A stretch of DNA of 49,028 nt from UBA11889 sp002313255. Its GTDB lineage: Bacteria; Pseudomonadota; Gammaproteobacteria; Pseudomonadales; Azotimanducaceae. Shown piece after piece: positions 23,854-32,446 of this stretch. The position numbers and the translations under genes are program-made. Within the stretch, counting starts at the first letter, position 1, and every line of letters starts with the position of its first letter. The stretch is taken from NCBI GenBank assembly GCA_913045265.1, contig CAJWQX010000019.1:1-49028 (forward strand), in the 5' to 3' direction. Below the pieces are notes generated by a model. That model was not told the origin of the DNA. It searched no databases and saw only the letters and a program-made list of their open reading frames with translations.

Positions 23854-25079
23854 CGCGAAGATCGGTCGAATTGGTTACGACCTGTTGCGTTGCCTATTTG
23901 TTGGCTGGTTGCGCTATGTTTTCCTGGCTCCCTTTTGTTGATCCACCTGAAACCGACTCGGACGAAATTCCGCCGCTCGTTTCGTTTGAAAAAGAAGCCG
24001 ATATTGTCCGGCTTTGGTCGGCGAGTGTTGGTAAGGGGTTGGGACGTAAATATTTGCGGTTGGCACCCGCGTTAGCTGGAGATCGCATTTTTGCGGCAGA
24101 TGCGTACGGGGCTGTTGAAGCACGGAACCGATTCGATGGGGCTGTTATTTGGACGAGCCGCATTGGTGCCGTTGCAGGACTTGCACGATATAAATTTTGG
24201 GACAGAAAAGATCCGTCGTTCGTAACCGGTGGCGTCGGGATGGGAAATGGACTGATATTTTTAGGCACGACAGCTGGCGAGATTGTTGCTCTCGATATCG
24301 CCGACGGTTCTGAGGTATGGCGCATCGACGTATCGAGTGAAGTGTTGGCCCCTCCGATCGGGCAGCGGGATACCGTTGTACTTCAGACATCTGACGGCAA
24401 ACTTGTTGCATTGGAGCACTCCAATGGAGCAAAGCGCTGGGTCTTTGATACGCAGGTTCCGATTCTTACGTTACGTGGAACGGCGACACCGGTACTCGAG
24501 CGGGAGGTCGTGTTCGCCGGTTTTTCAACAGGGATGATTGCTGCCGTAGACCTGAAAACGGGCGCACCAGTGTGGGAACAGCGCGTCATGCTGCCGCAGG
24601 GCCGATCCGAATTGGATCGCATGGTGGATGTTGACGGTAGTCCTCTGTATAGCGGAAACATGGTTTACGCTGTCAGTTACCAGGGACGACTCAAGGCTAT
24701 TCGTGCGAGCGATGGGGCTGTTGTATGGGAGATCGAAGCGTCGTCGTATTTGGACCCAGCAGAAGGGTACGGCCAAGTCTACGTTGTAACCGACAAAGAC
24801 GTCATTATGGCGGTGGATCAACAACAAGGGCAGATTGTTTGGCAGCAAGAGGGACTTCGAAACCGGGTGTTAAGTAGTCCGCTAGCATTCGGAAACTACA
24901 TTGTTGTCGCAGACGATCAAGGATACGTCCACGTCATTGCCCAAAGTGATGGACGATTCGTAGCACGACGTAAGATTGGAGGCGGAGGCGCGCGTTCGGC
25001 GATGGTTCAACGCGATGGTACTGTCTATGTGCAGACGAACAAAGGCAAGCTGGTCGCCCTGGAGATAAGGCGGGGTTAA
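23850..25079 (+). CDS. bamB: Outer membrane assembly lipoprotein BamB
   Basis: 409 residues starting at GTG 23850. A signal peptide with lipobox LAGC (Cys21) marks a lipoprotein. The mature part is an eight-bladed PQQ/WD-type beta propeller with repeated blade signatures such as GSEVWRIDVSSEV, NGAKRWVFDT, TGAPVWEQRV, DGAVVWEIEAS and QGQIVWQQEG. BamB binds BamA in the outer-membrane beta-barrel assembly machine. It overlaps yfgM by four bases and its stop shares a base with the der start. Confidence 0.95.
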   Translation: MTRRSVELVTTCCVAYLLAGCAMFSWLPFVDPPETDSDEIPPLVSFEKEADIVRLWSASVGKGLGRKYLRLAPALAGDRIFAADAYGAVEARNRFDGAVIWTSRIGAVAGLARYKFWDRKDPSFVTGGVGMGNGLIFLGTTAGEIVALDIADGSEVWRIDVSSEVLAPPIGQRDTVVLQTSDGKLVALEHSNGAKRWVFDTQVPILTLRGTATPVLEREVVFAGFSTGMIAAVDLKTGAPVWEQRVMLPQGRSELDRMVDVDGSPLYSGNMVYAVSYQGRLKAIRASDGAVVWEIEASSYLDPAEGYGQVYVVTDKDVIMAVDQQQGQIVWQQEGLRNRVLSSPLAFGNYIVVADDQGYVHVIAQSDGRFVARRKIGGGGARSAMVQRDGTVYVQTNKGKLVALEIRRG

Positions 25080-26476
25080 TGGCTCTCTCGCAGGAGGGGC
25101 GCTTCACTGTCGCTCTGGTCGGTCGACCGAACGTGGGCAAGTCCACTTTATTTAATCGGCTTTGCGGTAACAGGGACGCGCTGGTTCATAATCGGCCTGG
25201 GTTAACCCGGGACCGGCAATACGGCCACGCAGTCATCGGAGAGAAACGTCTTACGTTGATCGACACCGGCGGTTTGCACGACGCATCAGATATGGCGCAA
25301 CTCATGACGGACCAAGTATACCGTGCCGTTGACGAGGCTAACTTCGTGCTGTTCCTCGTTGACGGTCACAGCGGTGTGACGCAGGCGGATGAAGTAATCG
25401 CGGAGCAATTGCGGCGTCGCGACATTAATCTGGCGGTCCTTGTTAACAAAGTAGATCGACATGATTCGAATAGCACGATAATCGATTTCTTAGGGTTCGG
25501 CTTCGACCGGGTGATGGCTATTTCAGCGGCACATGGACGGGGCATCGCGGAGCTGAAGAACTATCTCAACGAATTGAGTGGCGACGATCGCGATGTGGCT
25601 GTCAACGAGGGTATTCCTGTTGCGGTGATTGGACGTCCTAACGTAGGCAAATCGACTCTGGTTAACGCGATAGTTGGTGAACAACGACAGATCGTGTCCA
25701 ATGAACCGGGCACAACGCGCGACGCGATCACCGTGCCAGTGCATCGGGACGGTGTTGACTACAGTTTTATCGATACCGCCGGTATTCGTAGGAAAGGTCG
25801 GGTTTCGGATGTCATCGAAAAGTTCTCTATCGTCAAAGCGCTGTCGGCGATGGATCGGTCGCACGTAGCGTTACTTATGATTGACGCGCGGGAAGGGGTG
25901 GTCGATCAAGATTTGCACTTGTTGGAGTACGCGGCGGATGCTGGCACAGGGGTTGTCTTATTGGTTAACAAGTGGGATGGGCTGGGTAGCGAACATCGAC
26001 TGCGGGCGAAGGCAGAGTTACAGCGCCGTCTCCGAATTGCACCGTGGATCCCCGTTCACTTTATTTCGGCGCTGCATGGGAGTGGTGTCGGCGAACTTTT
26101 CGTCGTTCTTCAACGCGTAAATCGAGCTGGCGCTTTCGATGTAAAAACGCCGGAGCTTACGCGAGTTTTGGAAAAAGCGGTTCTCGATCATCCGCCGCCT
26201 AGCATTAGGGGTCGTACGATTAAATTACGATACGCACATAAGGTTGGGGAGCACCCTCCGTCAATATTGATTCATGGGAATCGGACCGAGGCATTACAAC
26301 CGAGCTATGTCAGGTACTTGGAGAATCGTTTCCGCGACGCATTCGACCTCACCGGATTACCGGTAAGGCTGCGTTTTCGAACATCGGATAATCCGTTCAA
26401 GGATCGTCGCAATGAACTCAACCGGCGACAATTGAAACGCCGAGAACGGCTTATTCGCCATTCGCGGAAGCGTTGA
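25079..26476 (+). CDS. der: Ribosome-associated GTPase Der (EngA)
   Basis: 465 residues with two tandem GTPase domains, unique to Der. The first has GRPNVGKSTLFN, DTGG and LVNKVDR; the second, from about residue 180, has GRPNVGKSTLVN, DTAGIRRKG and LVNKWDG. A KH-like C-terminal domain follows (TIKLRYAHKVGEHPPSILIHGNR), ending in a basic tail RRERLIRHSRKR. Der acts in 50S subunit maturation. Its 3' end overlaps the end of the convergent M23 peptidase gene by 26 bases. Confidence 0.97.
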   Translation: MALSQEGRFTVALVGRPNVGKSTLFNRLCGNRDALVHNRPGLTRDRQYGHAVIGEKRLTLIDTGGLHDASDMAQLMTDQVYRAVDEANFVLFLVDGHSGVTQADEVIAEQLRRRDINLAVLVNKVDRHDSNSTIIDFLGFGFDRVMAISAAHGRGIAELKNYLNELSGDDRDVAVNEGIPVAVIGRPNVGKSTLVNAIVGEQRQIVSNEPGTTRDAITVPVHRDGVDYSFIDTAGIRRKGRVSDVIEKFSIVKALSAMDRSHVALLMIDAREGVVDQDLHLLEYAADAGTGVVLLVNKWDGLGSEHRLRAKAELQRRLRIAPWIPVHFISALHGSGVGELFVVLQRVNRAGAFDVKTPELTRVLEKAVLDHPPPSIRGRTIKLRYAHKVGEHPPSILIHGNRTEALQPSYVRYLENRFRDAFDLTGLPVRLRFRTSDNPFKDRRNELNRRQLKRRERLIRHSRKR

Positions 26477-27293
26477 TTACGGCGATAAAGATCAGAGGAT
26501 CGACGCGAGTTCCTTGCAGGCTCACACTCCAATGCAGATGGGGCCCGGTGGCCCTTCCAGTTGCGCCAACGGTACCTATGATCGAGTCTTGTTCGATCCG
26601 TTGCCGATGACGCACATTGACAGTGTTTAGGTGGCAAAGCATTGAGATAAACCCGCCGCCGTGGTCAACGAGGACGGTATTTCCATTGAAAAAGAAGTTC
26701 CCTACGACCCTGATGACACCGGCTGCAGGGCTTTTAACAGCCGTTCCGTGTTCTGCCGCGATATCGACTCCCGAGTGAGGATTCCGCGGTTGACCGTTAA
26801 AAAAGCGTCGAAATCCAAATTCGCTCGTCACTACGCCTTGGACCGGACGGGTGATTGGACGCAAACGTTTTGGCATTGGAGAAAATTGGCTGTAAACGTT
26901 TTGCATCAATGCGGATTCTGCTTCGATTCGTTCCAAATCGCTGGGTAGAGGCTCTACCAAGCGCTGGTTCTCAATGGTCAAATGTTGTTCACGATACGTT
27001 TTCGCGATGACCTTAAATGGTAATTCGGTTCTCGACTTTGATGACTGCACGATAATGGCGTGGTCGCCGACCTTCGTGGTTAGCGGTAGTGCCACGATGG
27101 CACGGTTATCGAGTCGGAGTTGTTGAACCTCGTTAAAGAAGACATTTTTTGTCGATAGGGGGAGACGTATTTCGACGACCCCGCCGGGGACGCCGACGGG
27201 AATGGCAGCGACCGCGGGTAGAGCAAACAGATAGACGATAACCCTATAGATCGGACTCGGGCCGTTCGTGAGTACGAATGACTTCGGCTTCAA
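26451..27293 (-). CDS. M23 (LytM-type) metallopeptidase, exported
   Basis: 280 residues. Residues 16-31 are a hydrophobic export signal (YRVIVYLFALPAVAAI). A beta region occupies 35-110 and a short helix region follows. The catalytic domain is 150-275: H173 and D177 in NPHSGVDIA, H221 in CHLNTV, and H252-x-H254 in GPHLHW, the complete LytM zinc/catalytic set, so this copy should be active against peptidoglycan cross-links. It starts inside the xseA coding region (50-base overlap) and ends inside der (26-base overlap). No other plausible start exists between the overlap and the signal peptide. Confidence 0.88.
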   Translation of the reverse strand: MKPKSFVLTNGPSPIYRVIVYLFALPAVAAIPVGVPGGVVEIRLPLSTKNVFFNEVQQLRLDNRAIVALPLTTKVGDHAIIVQSSKSRTELPFKVIAKTYREQHLTIENQRLVEPLPSDLERIEAESALMQNVYSQFSPMPKRLRPITRPVQGVVTSEFGFRRFFNGQPRNPHSGVDIAAEHGTAVKSPAAGVIRVVGNFFFNGNTVLVDHGGGFISMLCHLNTVNVRHRQRIEQDSIIGTVGATGRATGPHLHWSVSLQGTRVDPLIFIAVINASANGE

Positions 27294-28617
27294 TAGTGCC
27301 GTCGGTTATATGCGCGACAAGCGTTTCTCCCGGGTTGACTTGGTCAATGGTAGAAATCGGTTGACCCCATTGAGAGCCATCGGGAAGTGCGACGATGCCA
27401 TAGCCCCGTTCCAATGTGTCTAAGGGACTGACGGCGTTAAGAGCGCGCACCAGAGACTTCAAATAGTTGTGTGAACTCGCGACTTTAAGTTGGACGGCTC
27501 GTTGAATGCTGGTGAGGAGATTATTAATTGCACTCGAACGAGCATTAACCGCCGCTAATGGATTCGCTTTTCGGAACAGCTGGGTTGCGTGTTCTAACGA
27601 GATTTCGGCCTTTACCAATACTCCGGTGGTGCGTTGCGACATTCGTTGACGTAACTCCTTTATCCTCTCGATCTTTATTTTGATGGCGCGACCGGGATGG
27701 ATCAGTCGATTGCTATTGGCCGATAGGGCCTCCCGACTACGAAGGACCCGAGATTCGATGAACATCTGCAAAGAATTTCGAGTGCGGCTGATCGATGCGG
27801 CTAATTCGAGCGCAGAAGGCGTGATCAATTCCGATGCGGCTGATGGTGTGGCGGCCCGATGATCGGCCACAAAATCCGAAATGGTGTAATCGGTTTCGTG
27901 TCCAATGGCCGATACGATAGGTATTCGGGATGCTGCTATGCCACGCGCGACGGTTTCGAGATTGAACGCCCAAAGGTCTTCGATTGAGCCTCCGCCGCGT
28001 GCAAGAACGACGACATCGGGAACCGGAAGCAAGGTGTCGACTTGGTTTAATGCCTTGAGGATTTCATATTCAGCCTCGACGCCTTGAACTGCTGTCGGAA
28101 TTAGAATTAAGTTCACAACCGGGTAACGTCGTTCGATGACAGAAACGATGTCCTGGAATGCCGCGCCTGTTGAGGAACTAATGACGACAATGCAGCGCGG
28201 CATGGTCGGTATGGGTTTTTTGAGCGCTGAATCGAACAGACCCTCATCTGAGAGTTTCATCTTTAGTCGCTCGAATGCGGCACGCAACGCGCCTTCACCG
28301 GCAGGCTCTATATATTCGACAATGGCTTGAAAATCGCCACGTGTTTCGTAAAGCGTTAGTTTCGCGCGTATGACTACGTGCATTCCATCCGATATGGGTT
28401 GTCGTATCGAACGATTGCGGTTGACAAACATTGCGCAGCGGAGCTGCGAGCGGTCATCCTTAAGGCTGAAATACCAATGGCCTGATGTTGGCTGCCTGAA
28501 ATTTGAGACTTCGCCTTCGATTTGGATGAGGGGATACGCCTCCTCAATCAGCGCTCTCGCCTCCGAGGTTACTTCGCTCACGCTGCGGATTGGTTGGTTG
28601 TGGTCTAAGGGAAGCAC
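27244..28617 (-). CDS. xseA: Exodeoxyribonuclease VII large subunit
   Basis: 457 residues. With XseB it degrades single-stranded DNA from both ends. The N-terminal OB-fold (LIQIEGEVSNFRQPTSGHWYFSLKD) binds DNA; the central catalytic region has VVISSSTGAAFQDI, VLARGGGSIEDLWAFN and SAIGHETDYTISDFVADHRAATPSAASE; a long coiled coil follows and the end is LERGYGIV. Divergent from guaB, the same arrangement as in E. coli. It overlaps the M23 peptidase gene downstream. xseB is not in the window. Confidence 0.97.
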   Translation of the reverse strand: MLPLDHNQPIRSVSEVTSEARALIEEAYPLIQIEGEVSNFRQPTSGHWYFSLKDDRSQLRCAMFVNRNRSIRQPISDGMHVVIRAKLTLYETRGDFQAIVEYIEPAGEGALRAAFERLKMKLSDEGLFDSALKKPIPTMPRCIVVISSSTGAAFQDIVSVIERRYPVVNLILIPTAVQGVEAEYEILKALNQVDTLLPVPDVVVLARGGGSIEDLWAFNLETVARGIAASRIPIVSAIGHETDYTISDFVADHRAATPSAASELITPSALELAASISRTRNSLQMFIESRVLRSREALSANSNRLIHPGRAIKIKIERIKELRQRMSQRTTGVLVKAEISLEHATQLFRKANPLAAVNARSSAINNLLTSIQRAVQLKVASSHNYLKSLVRALNAVSPLDTLERGYGIVALPDGSQWGQPISTIDQVNPGETLVAHITDGTIEAEVIRTHERPESDL

Positions 28618-28681
28618 GAAGTCAGATTAAGCTTGCCTCACGGGAGTGACAAGCCTCGTGGTTGACGCGCGACTGCGTTTG

Positions 28682-28711
28682 TTTACAGAGACGGGTACCA
28701 ACGCGTAAGAT
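28682..28711 (+). promoter_or_regulatory. Probable guaB promoter
   Basis: TTTACA (28682-28687) and TAAGAT (28706-28711) with an 18-base spacer lie in the 121-base gap between divergent xseA and guaB. A strong ribosome binding site GGAGGG (28728-28733) stands five bases before the guaB ATG. Confidence 0.4.
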
Positions 28712-28738
28712 TGCGCGCTTACTTTCCGGAGGGTAAAC

Positions 28739-30208
28739 ATGCTGCGGATTGTTAACGAAGCACTAACTTTCGATGACGTCCTGCTGCTGCCCGCATACTC
28801 TAAAGTCCTGCCTTCCGAAGTCGAGTTAACCACTCAGCTCACCCGAGACATTGTCCTCAATATTCCTTTGATGTCTGCTGCTATGGACACCGTAACAGAA
28901 TCTCGTTTGGCCATCGCTTTAGCACAAGAAGGTGGCATTGGTATCGTGCACAAGAACATGCCGCTCGAAGATCAGGCACGAGAGGTCCGCGCTGTGAAGA
29001 AGTTTGAGAGCGGTATTATTCGAGATCCAGTGACAATCGGTCCAGGAGCGACCCTTGGCGATCTACGTATACTGACCTCGGAGCAGCAGATTTCGGGGGT
29101 GCCAGTGGTGGAAGGAACAAACCTCCTGGGGATTGTTACAAGCCGAGATATTCGTTTTGAAAACCGGATGGAAGCGAAAGTAAAGGATGTTATGACTTCC
29201 CGTGATCGTCTAATCACGGCCCGCGAAGACGCATCGTTCGAATCCATCACCGAATTGTTGCAGTCCCATCGGATTGAAAAGGTACTACTGGTCAACGATG
29301 ATTTTGAATTGAAAGGTATGGTAACGGTGAAGGACATCACCAAAGCCCAAGCCTATCCAAACGCGTGCAAGGATGCGCTGGGGCAGCTTCGTACTGGAGC
29401 TTCGGTTGGGACTAGTGACGAGACTGACGAACGAGTTGCGGCTTTAGTTGAGGCAGGCGCTGACATCATCGTGGTTGATACTGCGCACGGTCATTCACAG
29501 CGTGTGTTAGATCGCATAAGTTGGATAAAACAAAAGTATCCCGATGTTCCCATTCTTGGCGGGAATGTGGCGACGCGCGACGGTGCGCGCGCCCTGATTG
29601 ATGCAGGTGTCGATGCTATCAAAGTGGGTATTGGCCCTGGCAGTATTTGTACAACGCGCGTTATCTCAGGGATCGGCGTTCCCCAGATTACGGCCATTGC
29701 AGAAGTTGCTGCGGAATCAAACGGCGATGCAGTCCCGATTGTTGCTGACGGTGGCGTCAGATTTTCCGGGGATATTGCGAAAGCAGTGTGTGCAGGCGCT
29801 AACGTCGTCATGGTGGGCGCGCTGTTAGCCGGAACGGACGAGGCGCCGGGGGACGTGGAGTTATACCAGGGTCGTACTTATAAGTCGTACCGGGGTATGG
29901 GTTCTCTAGGAGCGATGGCTGAACAGCATGGTTCTAGTGACCGATACTTCCAGGAACCTGAAAACGATCTTGGTAAGTTGGTGCCGGAAGGAGTGGAGGG
30001 ACGGGTGCCTTACCGGGGTCCTGTCGGTCCAGTGGTGCACCAACTGATGGGCGGATTAAGGGCTTCGATGGGGTATACGGGATCAGAAACAATCGAGGTG
30101 ATGCGCAAAGAGCCTGAATTTGTCAGGATTTCCTCGGCGAGCCTTTCAGAGAACCATGTGCACGATGTGGCTATAATCAAAGAAGCGCCCAACTACCCTG
30201 TAAGCTAG
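28739..30208 (+). CDS. guaB: IMP dehydrogenase
   Basis: 489 residues. Oxidises IMP to XMP, the committed step to GMP. The TIM barrel opens with LTFDDVLLLPAYS, is interrupted by two CBS domains (about 95-200), and resumes with VDTAHGHS and the catalytic loop GPGSICTTRVISGIG with its thioimidate-forming Cys. The flap has YRGMGSLGAM and the C-terminal VEGRVPYRGPV. ATG 28739 has GGAGGG five bases upstream. guaA follows after 22 bases, so the two form the guaBA operon. Confidence 0.98.
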   Translation: MLRIVNEALTFDDVLLLPAYSKVLPSEVELTTQLTRDIVLNIPLMSAAMDTVTESRLAIALAQEGGIGIVHKNMPLEDQAREVRAVKKFESGIIRDPVTIGPGATLGDLRILTSEQQISGVPVVEGTNLLGIVTSRDIRFENRMEAKVKDVMTSRDRLITAREDASFESITELLQSHRIEKVLLVNDDFELKGMVTVKDITKAQAYPNACKDALGQLRTGASVGTSDETDERVAALVEAGADIIVVDTAHGHSQRVLDRISWIKQKYPDVPILGGNVATRDGARALIDAGVDAIKVGIGPGSICTTRVISGIGVPQITAIAEVAAESNGDAVPIVADGGVRFSGDIAKAVCAGANVVMVGALLAGTDEAPGDVELYQGRTYKSYRGMGSLGAMAEQHGSSDRYFQEPENDLGKLVPEGVEGRVPYRGPVGPVVHQLMGGLRASMGYTGSETIEVMRKEPEFVRISSASLSENHVHDVAIIKEAPNYPVS

Positions 30209-30230
30209 CTAGGCGGAGGTGAGTAAATCC

Positions 30231-31790
30231 ATGTCCGCCGCCGACATTCAAACTGAACGTATTCTCGTCATCGACTTTGGTTCGCAAACGACCCAACTGA
30301 TCGCCCGACGAATACGAGAAAGTGGCGTTTATTGTGAAATTCACCCTTTTGACGTTAATTCCGGATTTATTAAGGAATTTTCGCCACGAGGCGTGGTTCT
30401 TTCGGGCGGGCCGGAAACTGTTACGGATGTGGATACTCCGCGTATACCGGAAGGTGTGTTTGAATTAGGGGTGCCAGTCCTTGGTATTTGTTATGGAATG
30501 CAGGCGATGGCGGCGCAGTTTGGAGGCACCGTGCAACGTTCTTCCGAACGCGAATTCGGTCACGCACGTGTCTTTAACCGAGGTGGACGCCTTTTATCGG
30601 GTCTTGGCAATGAACTTGACGTTTGGATGAGCCACGGTGACAGAGTCACTGAACTTCCACCTGGGTTCGTAGTTAGCGCGTCGACACAAAATGCCCCTAT
30701 CGGGGCAATGAATCATGAGAGCCAACCATTTTTCGGATTGCAGTTTCATCCGGAAGTTACTCATACAACGGCAGGGGAAGAATTGTTCAGACGCTTCGTG
30801 ATTGAGCTTTGTGGTTGTGAAGGTCTATGGACGGCCGAGAACATCATAGATGACGCGGTTACTCGCATCAGGGAAAAAGTTGGTGATGATAAGGTCGTCC
30901 TTGGACTATCCGGCGGCGTTGACTCGAGCGTGGTGGCGGCCTTGCTCGAGCGAGCGATTGGCGAACAGCTCGTGTGCGTATTTGTCGATAATGGCCTGTT
31001 GCGAAAAAATGAACGTGAGGAAGTGGAGGCAACATTTGCCGGAAAAGACGGGCAATCGTTAAATTTGGTGGTGGTCGACGCGGCCAACGAGTTTCTCGAG
31101 CGTCTTTCCGGCATCGACGATCCCGAGGAAAAGCGCAAGATCATCGGAACCGTGTTCATCGAAGTCTTTGAAAGAGAGGCTAATAAACACGATGGGGTGA
31201 GGTGGCTGGCGCAAGGAACGATATATCCAGACGTTATCGAATCAGCGGCTTCTAAATTTGGGAAAGCTCATGTCATCAAATCGCATCACAACGTCGGCGG
31301 ACTTCCCGATCGAATGCAGCTGTCTTTGGTGGAGCCTCTTCGGGAACTGTTTAAGGACGAGGTACGACAAATCGGTCTAGCGCTTCGATTACCTTACGAC
31401 CGAGTTTTTCGACACCCGTTTCCCGGCCCAGGACTGGCGGTTCGCGTCATGGGTGAAGTTCGACAAACATACCTCGAGGTATTGCGGGAGGCGGATGCGA
31501 TATTTTTGGATGAGCTTAGACGAGCCAATCTCTATAACTCGGTGAGCCAAGCTTTCGTCGTATACCTTCCGGTACGATCGGTAGGTGTGGTCGGCGACTC
31601 AAGACGGTACGAGCACGTCGTTGCACTACGAGCGGTCGAAACAACGGATTTCATGACCGCCGATTGGGCACCGCTGCCCCACGAGCTATTAGGACGTGTC
31701 GCAAATCGGATCGTTAACGAAATCCCCGGTATTTCGCGCGTCGTATATGACGTCTCGAGTAAGCCGCCCGCGACCATCGAGTGGGAGTAA
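30231..31790 (+). CDS. guaA: GMP synthase (glutamine-hydrolysing)
   Basis: 519 residues. Converts XMP to GMP. The class I glutamine amidotransferase domain has the nucleophile Cys in VLGICYGMQAM and the His-x-Glu in LQFHPEVTHT. The ATP pyrophosphatase domain has the P-loop LGLSGGVDSSVVAAL, and the dimerisation domain ends with the family signature PPATIEWE. ATG 30231 is chosen because GGAGG (30215-30219) lies 11 bases upstream; the in-frame GTG 30219 would overlap that site. After it, 31791-31933 is AT-rich with no clear terminator. Confidence 0.98.
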   Translation: MSAADIQTERILVIDFGSQTTQLIARRIRESGVYCEIHPFDVNSGFIKEFSPRGVVLSGGPETVTDVDTPRIPEGVFELGVPVLGICYGMQAMAAQFGGTVQRSSEREFGHARVFNRGGRLLSGLGNELDVWMSHGDRVTELPPGFVVSASTQNAPIGAMNHESQPFFGLQFHPEVTHTTAGEELFRRFVIELCGCEGLWTAENIIDDAVTRIREKVGDDKVVLGLSGGVDSSVVAALLERAIGEQLVCVFVDNGLLRKNEREEVEATFAGKDGQSLNLVVVDAANEFLERLSGIDDPEEKRKIIGTVFIEVFEREANKHDGVRWLAQGTIYPDVIESAASKFGKAHVIKSHHNVGGLPDRMQLSLVEPLRELFKDEVRQIGLALRLPYDRVFRHPFPGPGLAVRVMGEVRQTYLEVLREADAIFLDELRRANLYNSVSQAFVVYLPVRSVGVVGDSRRYEHVVALRAVETTDFMTADWAPLPHELLGRVANRIVNEIPGISRVVYDVSSKPPATIEWE

Positions 31791-31933
31791 TATAGAAGTT
31801 ATAACCTATTGAATTATATACAGTTACGATTTGTAAACCAGTTGCAAAGATCCCCAAAAATGAGGCTTTTTACAATGAAAGTTACAAACGGTTGCGATTA
31901 CTGCATTTCATACGCGCTCGAGCGAAGAGTCGG

Positions 31934-32392
31934 TTGACTGACTCCTTGCGAGATAGGCGTTATATGCTTGCGGCGTTGGACCAAGCCAAATTGGCCGCGG
32001 CCGCCAATGAAGTCCCGGTGGGTGCCGTTGTCGTGTGTTGCGACGAAATCGTTGGTCGGGGTTACAACCAACCACGTACGCTAGCTGACCCCACCGCGCA
32101 CGCGGAAATAGTTGCATTACGCGCGGCATGTGCTCGCGCAAATAACTACCGGCTTCCTGGAGCGACAGTGTATGTCACATTAGAACCTTGTTTGATGTGC
32201 ATCGGTTCGTTGATTCATGCCCGAGTTTCTCGGCTAGTTTATGGGGTGGCTGAACCTAAGACTGGGGCTGTGGAAAGCATCTACCGGGCACTCGATGACA
32301 TCCCGCATAATCATGGTATTAAGGTGACGCGGTGTGTTCTAGAAACAGAATGCAAGTGTCTCGTCCAGACCTTTTTCAGGGTCAGGAGGTAA
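31934..32392 (+). CDS. tadA: tRNA-specific adenosine deaminase TadA
   Basis: 152 residues from TTG 31934. Deaminates A34 to inosine in tRNA-Arg(ACG). Zinc and catalytic residues are H56-A-E58 in PTAHAEI and C86, C89 in LEPCLMC; EVPVGAVVV and the ARVSRLVYGVAEPKTGAV segment complete the fold. TTG 31934 has GAAGAG about five bases upstream and gives the normal distance to the first helix; TTG 31892 and ATG 31964 are alternatives. The position between guaA and purL resembles the tadA-purL neighbourhood in E. coli. Confidence 0.93.
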   Translation: MTDSLRDRRYMLAALDQAKLAAAANEVPVGAVVVCCDEIVGRGYNQPRTLADPTAHAEIVALRAACARANNYRLPGATVYVTLEPCLMCIGSLIHARVSRLVYGVAEPKTGAVESIYRALDDIPHNHGIKVTRCVLETECKCLVQTFFRVRR

Positions 32393-32446
32393 GACGTTGG
32401 CCCAATGCATTGGTTTGTTCGGATCGACGACTAACGGAATCGAGCT

